DNA of 64,000 bases from assembly GCF_000005505.3 (NCBI RefSeq), contig NC_016134.3, positions 18,520,624 to 18,584,623 on the forward strand, given 5' to 3'. The position numbers were made by a program, and so were the translations under genes. The stretch is from Brachypodium distachyon (taxonomy: Eukaryota; Streptophyta; Magnoliopsida; Poales; Poaceae). Below the pieces are notes generated by a model. The model saw nothing but the letters and a program-made list of their open reading frames with translations, was not told the DNA's origin and did no database searches. Below are positions 24,701-36,834 of the stretch, piece after piece; position 1 is the stretch's first letter, and each line of letters opens with the position of its first letter.

Positions 24701-27700
24701 CCTCAAAACAAGATTACAGTCCTTTCTAATTTGCATTTCAATTTTGTGTGGCCCTGTCACTCAAGATGGCCTTGGTGTTATCGTAGCTTTGCGCTTCGTC
24801 CTAGCTCCACGATAGCGCAAGACTGGTTTGCTTGTCGTCTTGCGTCTGCTGCAGACCCTCTGTCAGTCGCAGGCGTCGTATTTGGGGCTGGGTCTTTTTG
24901 TCAGCGGCAGGTGTTGACGCTGGGTTATTCGGCTCTCGGTCGCCGTTGCTTCTGTGCGTGTCTCATCCGTCTCTTTCTCGGATCTTCTTCCTGGCTGTGG
25001 CGCTGTCATCCTCCGGTTCTTCTCGCTCCTTCCGGCCGCGGCTCTGTCACCCCCGGTTCCTTCTCGATTGCCTAGGTGTCTCGATACGCGCCGGTTCGTC
25101 GTGCGCTGGCGCCGGCGGTGCTATCCCTATATAAGCGTTTCGAAGCGACCGGATTTCTGCACCTCCTCTATCTCGATGGTGGAATTAGCAGGTGCGCTTC
25201 GATGGCGGGCCATCTTGCGTGTTTCTGTGTTTGCTGGGTTGTTTAAACTTACCGAAGGGCATATTCACTCTCAGTTTATATGGTGCTATCGCTATATATC
25301 ACTCTCAGTTTATATCTTCTACTTGCTTGGGAACATCAATTGTTTAAACTTACCGAAGGGCATAGTCTTAGATATATCTTCTTTTGCCTTTGTATTGTAG
25401 CTTTCTTGTTATATTTATTGCTTATGATGTTTTGGAACTGCTCTCCAGTATGCAGCTGTGATTCGTAGAGGCTGCTAATTGTTTTGGTTGTCGCTTCCAT
25501 TTTTTATGACATGAAGATTTGTGAGCTTAAATAATATTGTAATTTTAGCGGCCACATATGACTAGGTGAAGGCAAGTCTCGATTCGTTCAGTTCAAGGTT
25601 AGCCCAATTTTTCAGTAAGTATATGAGAATCATGAGCCATCTTTAGACATCTTCCAACATTGCAGACTTTTATTGATAGTCTTGGTCAGAAATTAATTAG
25701 GTATTTGCACCCACCGATGCCACAATGTGCAATGACAAATTTTTCGCTTATTCATCTCATACCCTGTAACGAAGTCTGGTTGTCAATTGGTCAGGTATAC
25801 ACAACATAAATTACTCTTTATCACCTCAGTGACAGAAGCAAATAGATTTTCAGTTCACCTGTTTAACTGGCATGTTTCACAATTTGTTACAGATTGGTAA
25901 ATATCCCCACCTTCCATATGTTGCTCTTGGTGGCTGTCTAGGTGCTTCTTCGTTTGCGCCGGCGTCAGCCAATTTGCTTGCTTTGTTCCTTCCTGCCATG
26001 GTTCATTCCACTGGGACGTCAGGCATTATGCAGAGAAATTTCTCTGTGCATTATGCAGAGAAATTCAATTAAAGTTCTCAGTCCTTTCCAAAAAAAATAT
26101 TAAAGTTCTCAGTGGAATTTCCAGGAAATAAGCTATTCCTAATCCTGGCTCCTGTGTTCCTCCTTGGACTATTACCGTCAACTTACCACTCAGGCCAGCG
26201 CAGCTTGAGGTAGTGTTGGAACATCTTCCCTTCTGCCTAGAGTTGTCAGATCAAACGCTATGATTACTCTGCAATGAAAATATCCGATCGAATCAAGAAC
26301 AAAAGGACAATTAAATTTATGCGGGTCACAAAGGAAGTATCCTTGCTCCTGCTCCTACAGAAATTTGAGCAGATCATTGTGTATCATTTGCAGTGACCAC
26401 AGGTTTCTTATAGAATTGTGCTCTATTTCAGTTAGTACATTTGCTTGTTTAATAATTTTGCCTATTTTTTGTGTCCCTTCTAGCAGTAACTGAGCTAATA
26501 TATTTTTCTAGGCTCTTTAAAAAAAATTCATCAAGAGCCCATATAAAAATTTCGTTAGTGTTTATATTGAAAAATTATATACATTTCCATCGATCTATAC
26601 CCAGTTTTTCTTTGTAAAGTTGTTGGACCTGCTAAGTGGTGAAATTTTGGTCATTTGCAAGCAGCTTAGTTCAGCAATAGTACCCAGAAGACTGGTTCTG
26701 AAGCTTGATTCTTGGCATTTGAGCCTAGAAGATAGTATGCAAAACAGAGGACCTGATGTGTTTACATGATACAACACTATAGTTTCTGAAATTGTGCAAA
26801 TTGAAATTTGAGTACTCGAGAGATATGGATAAAAATGAGGAGAACTTGGAAAGAAGCAGCTGCAATTTTACATCTTGTGACTTATTTTCTGACAGTTCAA
26901 AGTATCCATTAGACTGTGTTGTGTTTATTTTTTTGCAAGACTTAGAAATATGTTTATCACCACTCGCCATTGGAATGTCTTTGTACTGCACTTGCCGCTA
27001 AATTACATTCAACATTTATCAATAACTATTGATATAGTAAACATACAACTTAAACTGATTCAATATAGTTGATTCTCACATGAATGTTTCCATCTCCATG
27101 ATAAAGCCACAATCCGACTCTTTGAGTTTGGTTGATAATTTTGTTTTGTTAAGAATGTGTTTTTTTATTTCCCTCATGTGGTTTTAGAGTGGTTATCTAT
27201 GCTTGCAAGACAAGGATCTAACCGGGCAATGTAAGAGTAAGGAAATGTGAAGAGTGTAGCCAAATAGAAATGCTAATTTCACCTGTAGAGAGTCATGTGA
27301 AAGTTGATATTTTGTGGACATAAAAAGGAAGTACCTTGATCCTTAGGAATAAAGGTCTTCAAGCACCTTGAGGAGGAGCAGATTCATGATGGAACATTTT
27401 CAGCTTCTAGGTCGGTATCTTCTTTCAGGTATAACCTTGATAGCAGCTGGATTTGTCAAGTTAGTGAAGTTGTACATAGGGTGCTATGTATATTTGTCAA
27501 GTTGTACATACCGTGCTTGTGTGTTAGTAATTCTGAATGCAATTGATAAAATATGAAAACATTCAGTATAAAGGAGAACTATTTATTTTGTCGAACCATC
27601 GTACCGATCACATGTGATGAGCTATTGCTGTTTTGGGTGCTTCCGCTGTAAGTTGTGTGATGTTCTACTGTTCTATTTATCATCTACTCCATTTTAACAG

Positions 27701-28009
27701 GATGATGAGTTTGGTATTTTTTAACTGATATAGGTTCAAATTTTAACAAAATGAATTTAACTGCCAGAGAATACACATAAAAGATGAAAAAAAGAAGATT
27801 CCAAGCATCCACTAGAACGGAAAGCAAATCGTGCCTCTCAGTATACGTCTGGTCATACTTGCTTGCACCAAACTATACATGCTTACATCAAACAAAACAA
27901 AGAAAATAAATCACAAGTGAAATACAAATTCAATACACGGAAGTAATAATGAAACTGCTCAACATTTGTTTTTTACCTCTGGGGTGTTTCACTCTGGCTC
28001 CTCTTTCAT
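24701..28009. other. Intergenic, mostly AT-rich, no gene recognised
   Basis: 24730-25140 is GC-rich with a TATA-like CTATATAAGCG at about 25128-25138 but no recognisable protein. 25239-25364 contains nested direct repeats. 26021-26058 repeats CATTATGCAGAGAAATT, and TTAAAGTTCTCAGT recurs close by. The rest has scattered short ORFs with no domain signal. Confidence 0.45.
25239..25364 (+). repeat. Nested direct repeats
   Basis: TTGTTTAAACTTACCGAAGG (extended by GCATA) occurs at 25239-25263 and again at 25340-25364. Between the two copies TCACTCTCAGTTTATAT occurs at 25265-25281 and 25299-25315. Confidence 0.85.
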
Positions 28010-28673
28010 ACCAACTATGTTCCTTTTTGTTTCTTTTAACAGTTTTCAGCCGGATGCATATTTTTTTGCCGCATGGGAATAAATTCTATGTCGTGGGTTT
28101 AGCTGCCCTGGTGTGGGCGATTTGGACCTCTTGAAACAGAGTGACTTTTGACAATTACATTTTTTGTTCCCCTTTCGAGATTGTCTTTGCCGCATGTTCT
28201 TTTTTGCTGTCTTGGGCAGGTCTTCAGAAGGCGCCTGATGCAGAGATACTGAGAGCTGGTGCTAGGCAGCTGGTCCAAAATGCCTAAGATCTGATGTGCC
28301 GACTAGGTGAGGGGGTGCTTCATACTGCTGATCCTGCTGGGGTGCTGTCGGTGCTCCGAATCACTAATGCTTGATTTCGGTTGAGGAGGATGTGCTTTTT
28401 TGCTTGCTGATATGATGATCCTTTTGTAACGATGGATGTCTTGAAACTGTTATCTTTTGTTCAAACTTGATTGGGCTAGTTCTATGAGGACAGGTTTCGT
28501 CTCGTAGCCAGTTTCCCGATTGCGGGCTGGTCAGCGGGTTTTCTGTCCCGGTCCCAGTAGTTTGTTTCGCTTGTCCATTTTCATCTCTTAAACTCAATGC
28601 TGTGGATGTGGTGTGGACAACTTTATATTTTCGTTACGCAAGTAATGAAAAGGGGAGAGATCCTGGGTTAAAA
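28010..28673 (+). mobile_element. LINE 3' fragment (ORF2 C-terminus plus 3' UTR)
   Basis: The translation VVGLAALVWAIWTS, stop, NRVTFDNY, SPFEIVFAACSF, LLSWAGLQKAPDAE, LVQNA (stop at about 28285) matches the typical C-terminal end of grass LINE ORF2 proteins. Some 380 bp of 3' UTR follow and end AATGAAAAGGGGAGAG..GGTTAAAAC. It carries one internal stop and lacks everything upstream, as 5'-truncated LINEs do. Confidence 0.6.
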
Positions 28674-28713
28674 CATACACACGGAAGTGTCGACGGCGCG
28701 CGCTTCCGTCTAG

Positions 28714-29582
28714 TATCGCCCATCTCTGTCGCATCTAGGCCCAGCCAGCCCACCTCCAGTCTTTTTTCTCCTCCCGCACGACAAGAACACGCAAGAACAC
28801 CACGCATATGTCTGATTAAATCATCATCCAGTTCCCAAATTCTAAATCGTTTCTTCTCAAATTAAAGCTTGAGATTTAATCTTCATTAACCCACGAACCC
28901 ATTATTTAGGGAATAATTTGCTGTTTCCAATCCGTTCACGGGTACCAATTTGGGCATAATTGTCACAAGAACAACCAGGATGGGGATGGCAGAGCAACTG
29001 GAGAGCACGAAGGGGAGGATGGGGAAAGGGAACGACGCCCCCAGGCGGCGCAGCGGCTCATGCAAGCGGTGGAGGAGCTCCCGGCGGCGGCGGGCGGCGC
29101 GAGCAGGGAGGCGGGAGGCCGCGGCAGAAAAGGTCGCAGGGCCGGCGAAGAAGCTCCCGGCGGCCGCGGGCAGAGGAGGTCGCGGGGCCGGCGACGGGTC
29201 TCCTGCGGACCGGGCCGGTCCAGCAGGCAGCGGCGGCGCGAGGAGGGGGTCTAGGAGGCCACGGGAGAAGTCCGGTCCGGGGTAGGTGGCGGCGGCCAAG
29301 GTCGGGGACGGGTTTGTGGCCGGCAGCGGCGGCCAGAGGAGGATGAGGCGTTTCCGGCCGGGCGCGGGTGAAACCAACCGTTTTTATCAGAGTACTGGTA
29401 TCGTTGAAATCGGAGATTGGAGATCTAGCGTTTTGGGAGAAGGTATTCGGTTGGTTGATCCGTAAAGATTTTTCGTTCCGAAAATCTTCGATATCTATTC
29501 GGATCGTTTTTTCCGCTAAAAATCGAAAAGTGGCGGTTATTTGTCAGATCGGGCCGATATACGGTATCTCCTAGACTTGCTC
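28714..29582. mobile_element. PIF/Harbinger-like element, left-truncated (copy A)
   Basis: Its left part (CGCCCATCTCTG..GCATCTAGGCCCAGCC) aligns with copy B at about 34240, and its right part (GGTGAAACCAACCG..ATCTCCTAGACTTGCTC) aligns with 35620-35837. The right end GACTTGCTC is followed by TAA (29583-29585), as in copy B. The interior 28980-29340 is very GC-rich. The outer left end with the inverted repeat is missing. Confidence 0.6.
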
Positions 29583-29585
29583 TAA

Positions 29586-30480
29586 GATGGACGGAAAGTT
29601 GCGATCTACTCGGTTCGAACTAGTTTCTTAACGAGTTTGAGCCATCAAGGACAAGAATAGAACAACATTGAGCTATTATCTGCTGTGGAAGCACCTTGCA
29701 TAAATGATACTACCTTCTTGGAGAAACAATATATGACCCCCTAAGAGAAGAGTTTGGAAAGTTGGGAAAATTCACATGCGTTTTTTCAAGAAAGCTGGGA
29801 GAGCACAGTTTTTCGGACAAGTTCATACTGGAACTAGCTGAAAAGACAAGAACTTGTATGTAGGTTGTTACAAATCATGCAACACAAAATTCATCAAAAT
29901 TAATCCCTATTAAATTTATTTCTCAGTCGACTTAAAAATATTTATTTCTATTCTAAGAATCCGATTTAGATTTTCTTGTCCTTTGTACTTGCGTGATTCT
30001 TGCAGCGAATCTCAATAATTAGATCAGACGATTGTTAGACCCGATTTAGAAATAGTTATTTCTCGGTCGTCTTAGAAATAACAAAACTATAAATTTAATT
30101 ACCCAATCCGTCTTCCGAACCCTCATGATCTTGCATCTTTTCTCACATGATCTTACATCATCTGTTCTAATCTGCAACGACCGGTGACCTGCGCGTGTAA
30201 GATCACCGGCATGTCAACGTTACATTTCTTACACGGTCCATACTTTGCTCCTCCGACGCCTAATGTCCTTCCGAAATATGTGTTCTGGCAAATATTTACT
30301 TATGTATTTGTGATTGCACCATATAATTGTTTGCATTTCCTTTAGATTTATCGTGCCGATCTTTATGAAACGGAGGGAGTATGTATTTATTTCCCGAATT
30401 CCTATGTCCATCCGTTTATATTTTTATATTTTACAATATTTTTTAGAAAACAAACACAACAAAGTCCGTTTTTCAGGCCT
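29586..30480. other. Intergenic; small palindromes and a Stowaway right-end relic
   Basis: 29918-30090 contains palindromic motifs TTTATTTCTCAGTCGACTTA and TTATTTCTCGGTCGTCTTAG. 30349-30378 (CGTGCCGATCTTTATGAAAC then GGAGGGAG) matches the right half of the Stowaway-type element at 60343-60425 and lacks its left half. No coding sequence was recognised. Confidence 0.5.
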
Positions 30481-30623
30481 GGTCAGAAGCGTAGCCACCA
30501 TTTTCCAAACTCTCCCACTCTTCACTCTCATCTCTCCATCAATCAGTAGGGAAGCAGAGCGACAAAACAAGAAACCATCTTCCAAACAAAAAATAAAACC
30601 CTAGCCTGCTCTCTCCCAATTCC

Positions 30624-33600
30624 ATGGCGAAGCACCCGTCCTCCCCTTCCGCCGCCTCGGCAGCGCAAATGGGCCCCCCGCCTCAGCAGATTGCGGACGC
30701 CAAGGACTTCTCAGCCACCGCCGACGCTGTCATCTGCTCGCCTCCGTCGCCGCTAGCGGGGTTCATCTTCATGTGCAACGGCGCGACGAAGCCCGAGTGC
30801 TTCAGGTACCGAGTGCTGGGCCTTCCGAGGTGGAGGCTGGATACCGTCTCTCGGATCAAGCGCGGCGCGGGGCTCTTCCTCTACGACTTCGACGCCAGGT
30901 ACCTCTACGGCCCCTACCTCGCCGACTCCGACGGTGGCCTCGCCCTCGAACCCGCCGCCTTCCAAGGCCGCTATCCAGCCCAGGTACCACTCAGTCATAC
31001 GTGTATTAATATTCCCAGCCTAAAGATTGGGGTTTGATGATTATCCACGCATTGTGTCAGTAGGACACAGAAAACAGGTAGTTTTGACCAAATAAGAACC
31101 ATGTAGTGTCGGAAGTTTACGGTCTGATGATTGATGGGAAGTTGGGAATCCAAGGAGTATATAGTACTCCCTCCGATCCATAATAAGTGTCTCAGATTTT
31201 GTACTAACTTAGTACAAAGTTGTACTAAATGTGACACACTTATATGGATCGGAGGGAGTATTGGGAGAACCTGAAATCCGTTGGAATGATAAACATTTCA
31301 TTGTCCAGCCATAAAAAGCACTCTAGTTCGTCCATTTACTTAAGTACCAAACTTAACAAGAAATAACATTCTTCCAAACAGTCCCTTAATCAGAGGCATT
31401 CAGTTCCATGGAAGATGCACACGTACAACGCAAATAACTATTGGTATGTGATAAAAAAAATTGGAGGATTCGTAACGTGTGTTAATGTCATCACATCACC
31501 AAGTTTGCAAGGGAAGCACAGAAGTGTTGTTGCAGACCCTACAATGTGAAGAACCGTTGCTGGCGTTTTTGGCAGAGTCCACCCTTGAACTGTCAGGCTG
31601 CCGCTCACCATGCCATTCCTTTGCTGCTTTAGTACCTTGCTGAAGTAATGTTCTCAAAGTTGCAATTGGAGTCTTCTATCACAAGATCTATGTTAAGGAA
31701 GAACTTGAAATCTCTTCTAATAAAGTAATAATTCTTTTTGGTGGTCAATATGGGGACTTGGAAAAGCTAGGTAACAGTCTCTTCAATGTCTCTTATCTCC
31801 CCAAGGGACCAGGGGCCATGTTAAAAGAACCATTTTGATTTCAACTCTCCCGTAAATTTTTATTTGTTCTTACATTTACACCCTGCTTGGCTCATATTAT
31901 GTGCTCTTTAGTTATCAATGATGCCCAGCAATATATTTGGTGGATCAGCTATATTATTATTCATATACTGAATGTTCAATGAACACTTCCATTGTGTTTA
32001 AACGTGCAGGTCAAATTTACGATTCATGGTGATTTCATGCCTATCCCGGAGAATAGTGTAAGAAGTGCCATCAAGGAGAATTATTCCCGTGGAAAATTCA
32101 CGCCAGAACTTACCTTTGCGCAAGTAAGTTGGAATCAGTGCTTATCCACGTTTCTTCTTTGGGAGATGTGAAAAAGATATGCCAAATCTTTCTTTTATAT
32201 CTGACTCGTGAACAAGCGGTTCGAATTTCAGTTGATCTGTCAATTGAACATATATATGATACTCCCTCCGTTCCATAATTCTTATCTCAAATTTGTCCAA
32301 AAATGGATGTATCTATTCCTGAAAAGCATCTAGATACATGTAATATTTCGACAAGAATTATGGAACGGAGGGAGTATATTTTCTTTTTACATGAAACTAG
32401 TCAATTCTACTTGTCGTGTCTAGTTTCAACAGTAGCCTGTTTCCCATGGATGAGAATGGAGGGATATTTGTAGGAAAAGAAGATGTGATTATAGTCTCAT
32501 CAGTGTTTGACCATGAACTGTACCGTGCATTTACCTTTATTGTATTTTCATCGTTGTTTGTCTTCTGTTGTAGGTTGAGAAACTGACATCATTGTTTCGG
32601 CCAGTTACTTTACTGCCAGAGTCAGCACCTGGGCATTATGTTGATGACAGGCATCCTGCTTCCTCTGCTTCTTACCTGCCTCCTTTAGCTTCGCACGCAA
32701 CACAGCCAGCTATTGACAGGCATCCTGCTCCCTCTGCTGCCCACCTGCCTCCATTAGCTTCTCACCCAACACAGCCAGCTATCGACAGGCATCCTCCTCC
32801 TTCTGATGCTTACCTGCCTTCTTCAGCTTCTCACCCAGCACAGCCAGCTGCTTATGTGCACCTCCCAACTGCTCATGTTCCTCCTGCTGCATATTCTCAC
32901 CTTGCTCCTCCGACTGCTCAATTCAATACGCATCCTTGCTATGTGGCCCCAACTGGGCATCTGTATCAAGCAGGATATGAAGCATATGGTCCATTGCCTC
33001 CCACCTATCAGTACCTGCAAGATCCTCCTAATCATTATTTCTATACCCAAGCCCAACACCCTATGCCCGAGCATGCTCCAGCTCCTGTCTATTCCATTGA
33101 TCCCTATTTTACTGCTAATCGGAATGATCCATATCGGTATGATGCTGTGAAATTCAATTACCAGCAGAGTACTTCTGAGAGGTATGTATTTTAGCTCCCC
33201 AATTGGACCTAGTACTTTCTGTTTTTGAAGAGAACTATGCCTAGTACTTTCTGTTTTTAGTTCCCCAAAGCTAGCCTGGACCGCACTTGATTAAAGGCAA
33301 GGACAAAAGAAAAAAAATGCAATTTACAATTACAAAATTTGCAAGCCTAGTGCTTTCTGTTTCTTGCTACATAGGTCAATGCTAGCTCATTAATGTCTCA
33401 AAACTGAAAACCATATTGTTCAGCTGCTCTACAGGGTTCTGAAAAGGAACTACTTGCAGGGACAATATAGATGCACGCTTTTAGTGTCAGAAGCCATCAT
33501 ATACGCATGTGTTTCTACATGTCGAGGTTGTTGATTCTTCTTTCACCTTGTATATTTTTCTATTTCAGAACTGTCTATGGTGCACCACATCAGGTGGTTC

Positions 33601-33752
33601 CGACAAACTTGCAACCTGTCAGGCATCATGGGTCTACTCCAAGCAGTGAAGCTGCAGCACCTGAAGCAGCTGCAACAAACTTAGGGCTTGAAAGGAGTTA
33701 TGGGTCTATTCGAAGCAGTGCAACTGAGGGAAGTACACAGCCTAATGCATAG
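30624..33752 (+). CDS. DCD (development and cell death) domain protein, 4 exons
   Basis: Exons: 30624-30983, 32010-32123, 32574-33181, 33569-33752. All borders are GT/AG, phases fit, and the product is about 421 residues. Residues about 45-160 match the plant DCD domain: GFIFMCNGATKPECFRYRVL, GLFLYDFDARYLYGPYLA and VEKLTSLFRPV. In N-rich-protein-type DCD genes this domain accompanies stress- and cell-death-linked signalling; the biochemical role is not settled. The C-terminal half is rich in Pro, His, Ala and Tyr and carries three tandem 23-residue units beginning DRHP (32646-32850). The start is chosen because ATGG at 30624 follows a CT-rich leader and is the first ATG in frame. Reading exon 3 through its donor would end the protein ten bases later (stop by 33194), so a shorter splice form is possible. 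Confidence 0.88.
31167..31258. mobile_element. Stowaway-type MITE in DCD gene intron 1
   Basis: The element starts CTCCCTCCGATCCATAATAA and ends ATATGGATCGGAGGGAG, with TA on both sides (31165-31166 and 31259-31260). It is 92 bp long and of the same subtype as 1130-1222. Confidence 0.9.
32262..32374. mobile_element. Stowaway-type MITE in DCD gene intron 2
   Basis: The 113-bp element starts CTCCCTCCGTTCCATAATTC and ends GAATTATGGAACGGAGGGAG, with perfect terminal repeats of about 20 bp and flanking TA. It is the best preserved member of the longer subtype in the window. Confidence 0.92.
32646..32850 (+). repeat. In-frame 69-bp tandem repeat in the DCD gene
   Basis: Three units of 23 codons lie at 32646-32714, 32715-32783 and 32784 to about 32850. 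Each starts with codons for DRHP, followed by Ser/Ala-rich residues, LPPLASH and QPA. The third unit is more diverged and shorter. Confidence 0.88.
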
Positions 33753-34089
33753 GCGATCTACTCCTATGCAGGCGTGCCAGCAACCACTCAGTCTGAGAAT
33801 GTCACTGTGCCATCGGTACATGTCGCTGCTGCTGCTGCACCAGCTTACCTGTGATTTGCTCCGTGACATCTTCTATTTTTTGCCAACATGGTCATTCTGA
33901 ACTGAGAGCGTTGCTGATTTGCCCTCATGAGTTTCGCCATTCTTCCCTAGGAATTCAGATAAAGATGGTATGGTGTATAGAGGAATCTGGCTCCTACTTG
34001 TGTTGCTTGCTGGTTGTTGCGGTACTAGCCTTTTTTTTACTGCTGGTTGCGGTACTAGCTGGTTGGTTGCTAGCAGTTGGCGTCAATAC
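33753..34089 (+). other. Probable DCD gene 3' UTR and spacer
   Basis: No further ORF with a domain is seen. A short imperfect repeat GCTGGTTG[TC][TG]GCGGTACTAG lies near 34008-34060. No AATAAA was identified with confidence. Confidence 0.35.
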
Positions 34090-34092
34090 TAA

Positions 34093-35837
34093 GAGCATCT
34101 CTAGCAGTTACTAGCAGTTACTGAATATTTTGATCCGTAAAAACGCGAATTCAGTCTACCGATTCTTCATTTTCGGTGCCAACTTGACCCGGTCGCACAG
34201 ATCCTGTAAATATAATCCTTAAAAACCAAATATTTGCATATGCCCATCTCTGGCCCATCTAGTGCCCTAGCCAAGCCCAACTTCCGTCATCTTCCGAATA
34301 TAACAGAAGAACACCACCTCAATATAGATGGCCATCGGGCCGGCCCATCCTGGCCCCAACTAAACGGGCCTAGCCTGCCCATCTACTGCCCTAGCCAAGC
34401 CCAACTCGCATCATCTTCCTCCTCCCGCATAAAAGAAGAACACCACCCCTCAATATAGGTGGCCATTGGGTCGGCCCGGCGTAGCCCCAATTAAACAGGC
34501 CTAGCTCGGCCACGGCCCCTCGAAGCCCGGCAATAGAGGGGCCAGGCCAGACCCAAATGGCTTCTCGAGGCTCAGGCGTGGCACAAAAGCACAATCGGGC
34601 CGCCCTGGCACTGGAAGCCTAACGGGCCTGAAAAAAGCCCCCTTCAAACGATTGGCCCAGGCAGCCCGGTGGCCTTTTTTTATCTCGTGGCAGCCTAAAA
34701 ATGGGGTCAAAAAGCCCGTGCGGTGTAACTTGGCACAAGAAGTAACGTCGTCCACTGCTTTGGAGGTTCATGCCATGATCGAGAGGTCCCAGGTTCGACT
34801 ATGCTGCACAAATACACACGAAAGTGGAGAAAAGTTGGTTAGACAAATACGAAAATAGTGAAAAACGGGTCAATGCCAAACGCAGCGTAATTTTGTGCCG
34901 GCCCGGCACAAACGGGCCAATCCCGCTGGGCTTTCGGGCTTTTTTTTAAAAGCCTGGTCCGATGGCCACCTGTACCCCTAAGGGAGGGAATCCGTGCGAG
35001 AGACCACCACCGCAGGTTGATTGGCCATCGAGTCAACACCAAATTAATCCAATCGAATCAACACCAAATTAGCAACTCTCAGTCCCGACGAATCAACGCC
35101 AAATGAGCAACTCTCAATCCCGACGAAACTGGCAATTGTCAATCCCACAAAATTGGAAACTCTCAATCCACGAAATTGGCAACTCGCAAAATTGGAATCT
35201 CTCGCCAAGCCGTTGCTTCTTCCCGTCCTTCAAAATGTGGAGGAGGGTGGTCTTGCCGGCGTGTCGAGGCCGAGGAAGAGGATCTGCGCGTCGACGGAGC
35301 AGAGGAGTCCGGCGGCCTCGTCCTCACAGATGTGGCGGAAGGAGCCGGCCGGAGGAGGGGGGCACCGCCGCTGCCTCCAGAGAGCTCGTCGCTGCTTTGC
35401 CCCGTCATCTCGTCTCCTTCCACCTACTTCCGATCGGCGTCGAGCGGGGTGGGGGCAGGAGGGGGAAGGAGGAGGATGAGCTCGCGGCCTGCGGGGGCGG
35501 CCAGAGGTGGGGAACTAGGTGGAGGTTGGGGCCGCCTGCGTCGGTGAAGAGGCCAGCGGCGGCCTGAGGAGGCAGGTTCGGCGGCGGCAGGAGGAAGAAG
35601 AAACGCTTCCGGACGAGCGCCGGCTGAAACCAACGATTTTCTATGAGATCGGATTGCCTGTTCGGTTCGCTCGGGAGGCCGAAGATATTGGGATTTTTGG
35701 CCCGCCAGTTCGGATTCCTGAAAAGATTTTTCGGATCAGCCTTCCTTTACGGTATCTGTTAATCCTGGTTAGTTTTTTTCCTCCAAATCGGGGGTTATTT
35801 TCCGAATCGGACCTCTTTTTGGTAGCTAGGGACGCTC
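34093..35837. mobile_element. PIF/Harbinger-like non-autonomous element (copy B)
   Basis: The left end GAGCATCTCTAGCAG and the inverted right end CTAGGGACGCTC are each flanked by TAA (34090-34092 and 35838-35840), the 3-bp target duplication typical of PIF/Harbinger. The element is 1745 bp. No transposase is recognisable. The middle 35200-35640 is GC-rich with several overlapping ORFs on both strands. Fragments of the same family lie at 9322-9518 and 28714-29582. Confidence 0.68.
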
Positions 35838-35840
35838 TAA

Positions 35841-36820
35841 CGCGATACAAGTTTAGAGCATATCCAGTTGACCCCTTGGCTTGTTTCGTGTGGTTTGGAA
35901 AAAAAAAACAGGTCTAACAGGCCTTAAATTTTGGCTCTCAAGAGACCCCATCTGTGAGGATAGAATAGGGGGCTTCGATTCCTCTCAAGTTCGTTCGATA
36001 GGATGAGATCGACGGTGCGCAGGCATAGATTCATGTCATCTCCTAAGTGCAACGAGGTTAGGGTTTCTTGCCGAGCGTGCGCGTCGGCGAGTTCTTGTGT
36101 CAGATTTTTCATATTGATTCAGGATTCGACAACGACGACAACGGCTTCCGGACTATAGTCCGTAGGGTCACGTGCATGAGGACTTTTCGGCTGTCATTGA
36201 CAAGGTTGGGCCGGCTCTAGTAGAGAAGAGGTGACAACGACACTTCATTGGCTCGTTTTGGCGGCGGTTGTGGTCCTGTGGTTCAGAAACTTTGGTGTAA
36301 TTTTAATAGGGTTTAATGTGCTTTCTACTTGTGGTGAACTTTATAATAGATATATGTATTTGCATCTATCCTATCCTAGATGAATAGTGCATCTATTATA
36401 GATCCACCAATTTGAATTATTTGGAATTTCTAATTATGGTTTTTCGAAAGAAAAAAAGAGGATCGAAGCCCAAGCTCCATTATGCGTTTCGCTTATTATG
36501 CAAGTATTTTTACGCCCCGAGCCGATCAAACAAAAAATTACACCCTGAGCGAAAATAAGCATCGACAACAAACTCATCATGGCCTATTCTGAATAGTGTT
36601 TCAGAATGGCCTATTCTGAATAGTGTTTCAGACTGTCATTGTGGCATCAGTCTGTCATAACGTTGTATTACAGGTGCTTCACATAGTGACAGAGTTGATG
36701 GTTGGCTGAGTTTTCGAACAGTCTGTCATGTTTGTTACGGTCAATCAGGCCGGCGGAGTTAAAAGGCCATTTTTTGTTCGATATAGAATTTGATAACATT
36801 CAAGGTGACATCAAATTTTC
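35841..36820. other. Intergenic; another Harbinger-like end and a 27-bp tandem duplication
   Basis: TTA then GAGCATATCCAGTTGACC at 35853-35873 looks like the left end of a different Harbinger-like element whose right end I could not find. 36579-36605 and 36606-36632 are perfect tandem copies of a 27-bp unit starting ATGGCCTATTCTGAATAG. No gene was recognised. Confidence 0.45.
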
Positions 36821-36834
36821 ATATACGAATAGGC

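Noticed and set aside
28886..29377. 163-codon ORF on the - strand in Harbinger-like copy A
   Set aside because: Low-complexity Pro/Ala/Ser-rich product, not conserved in copy B and no recognised domain.
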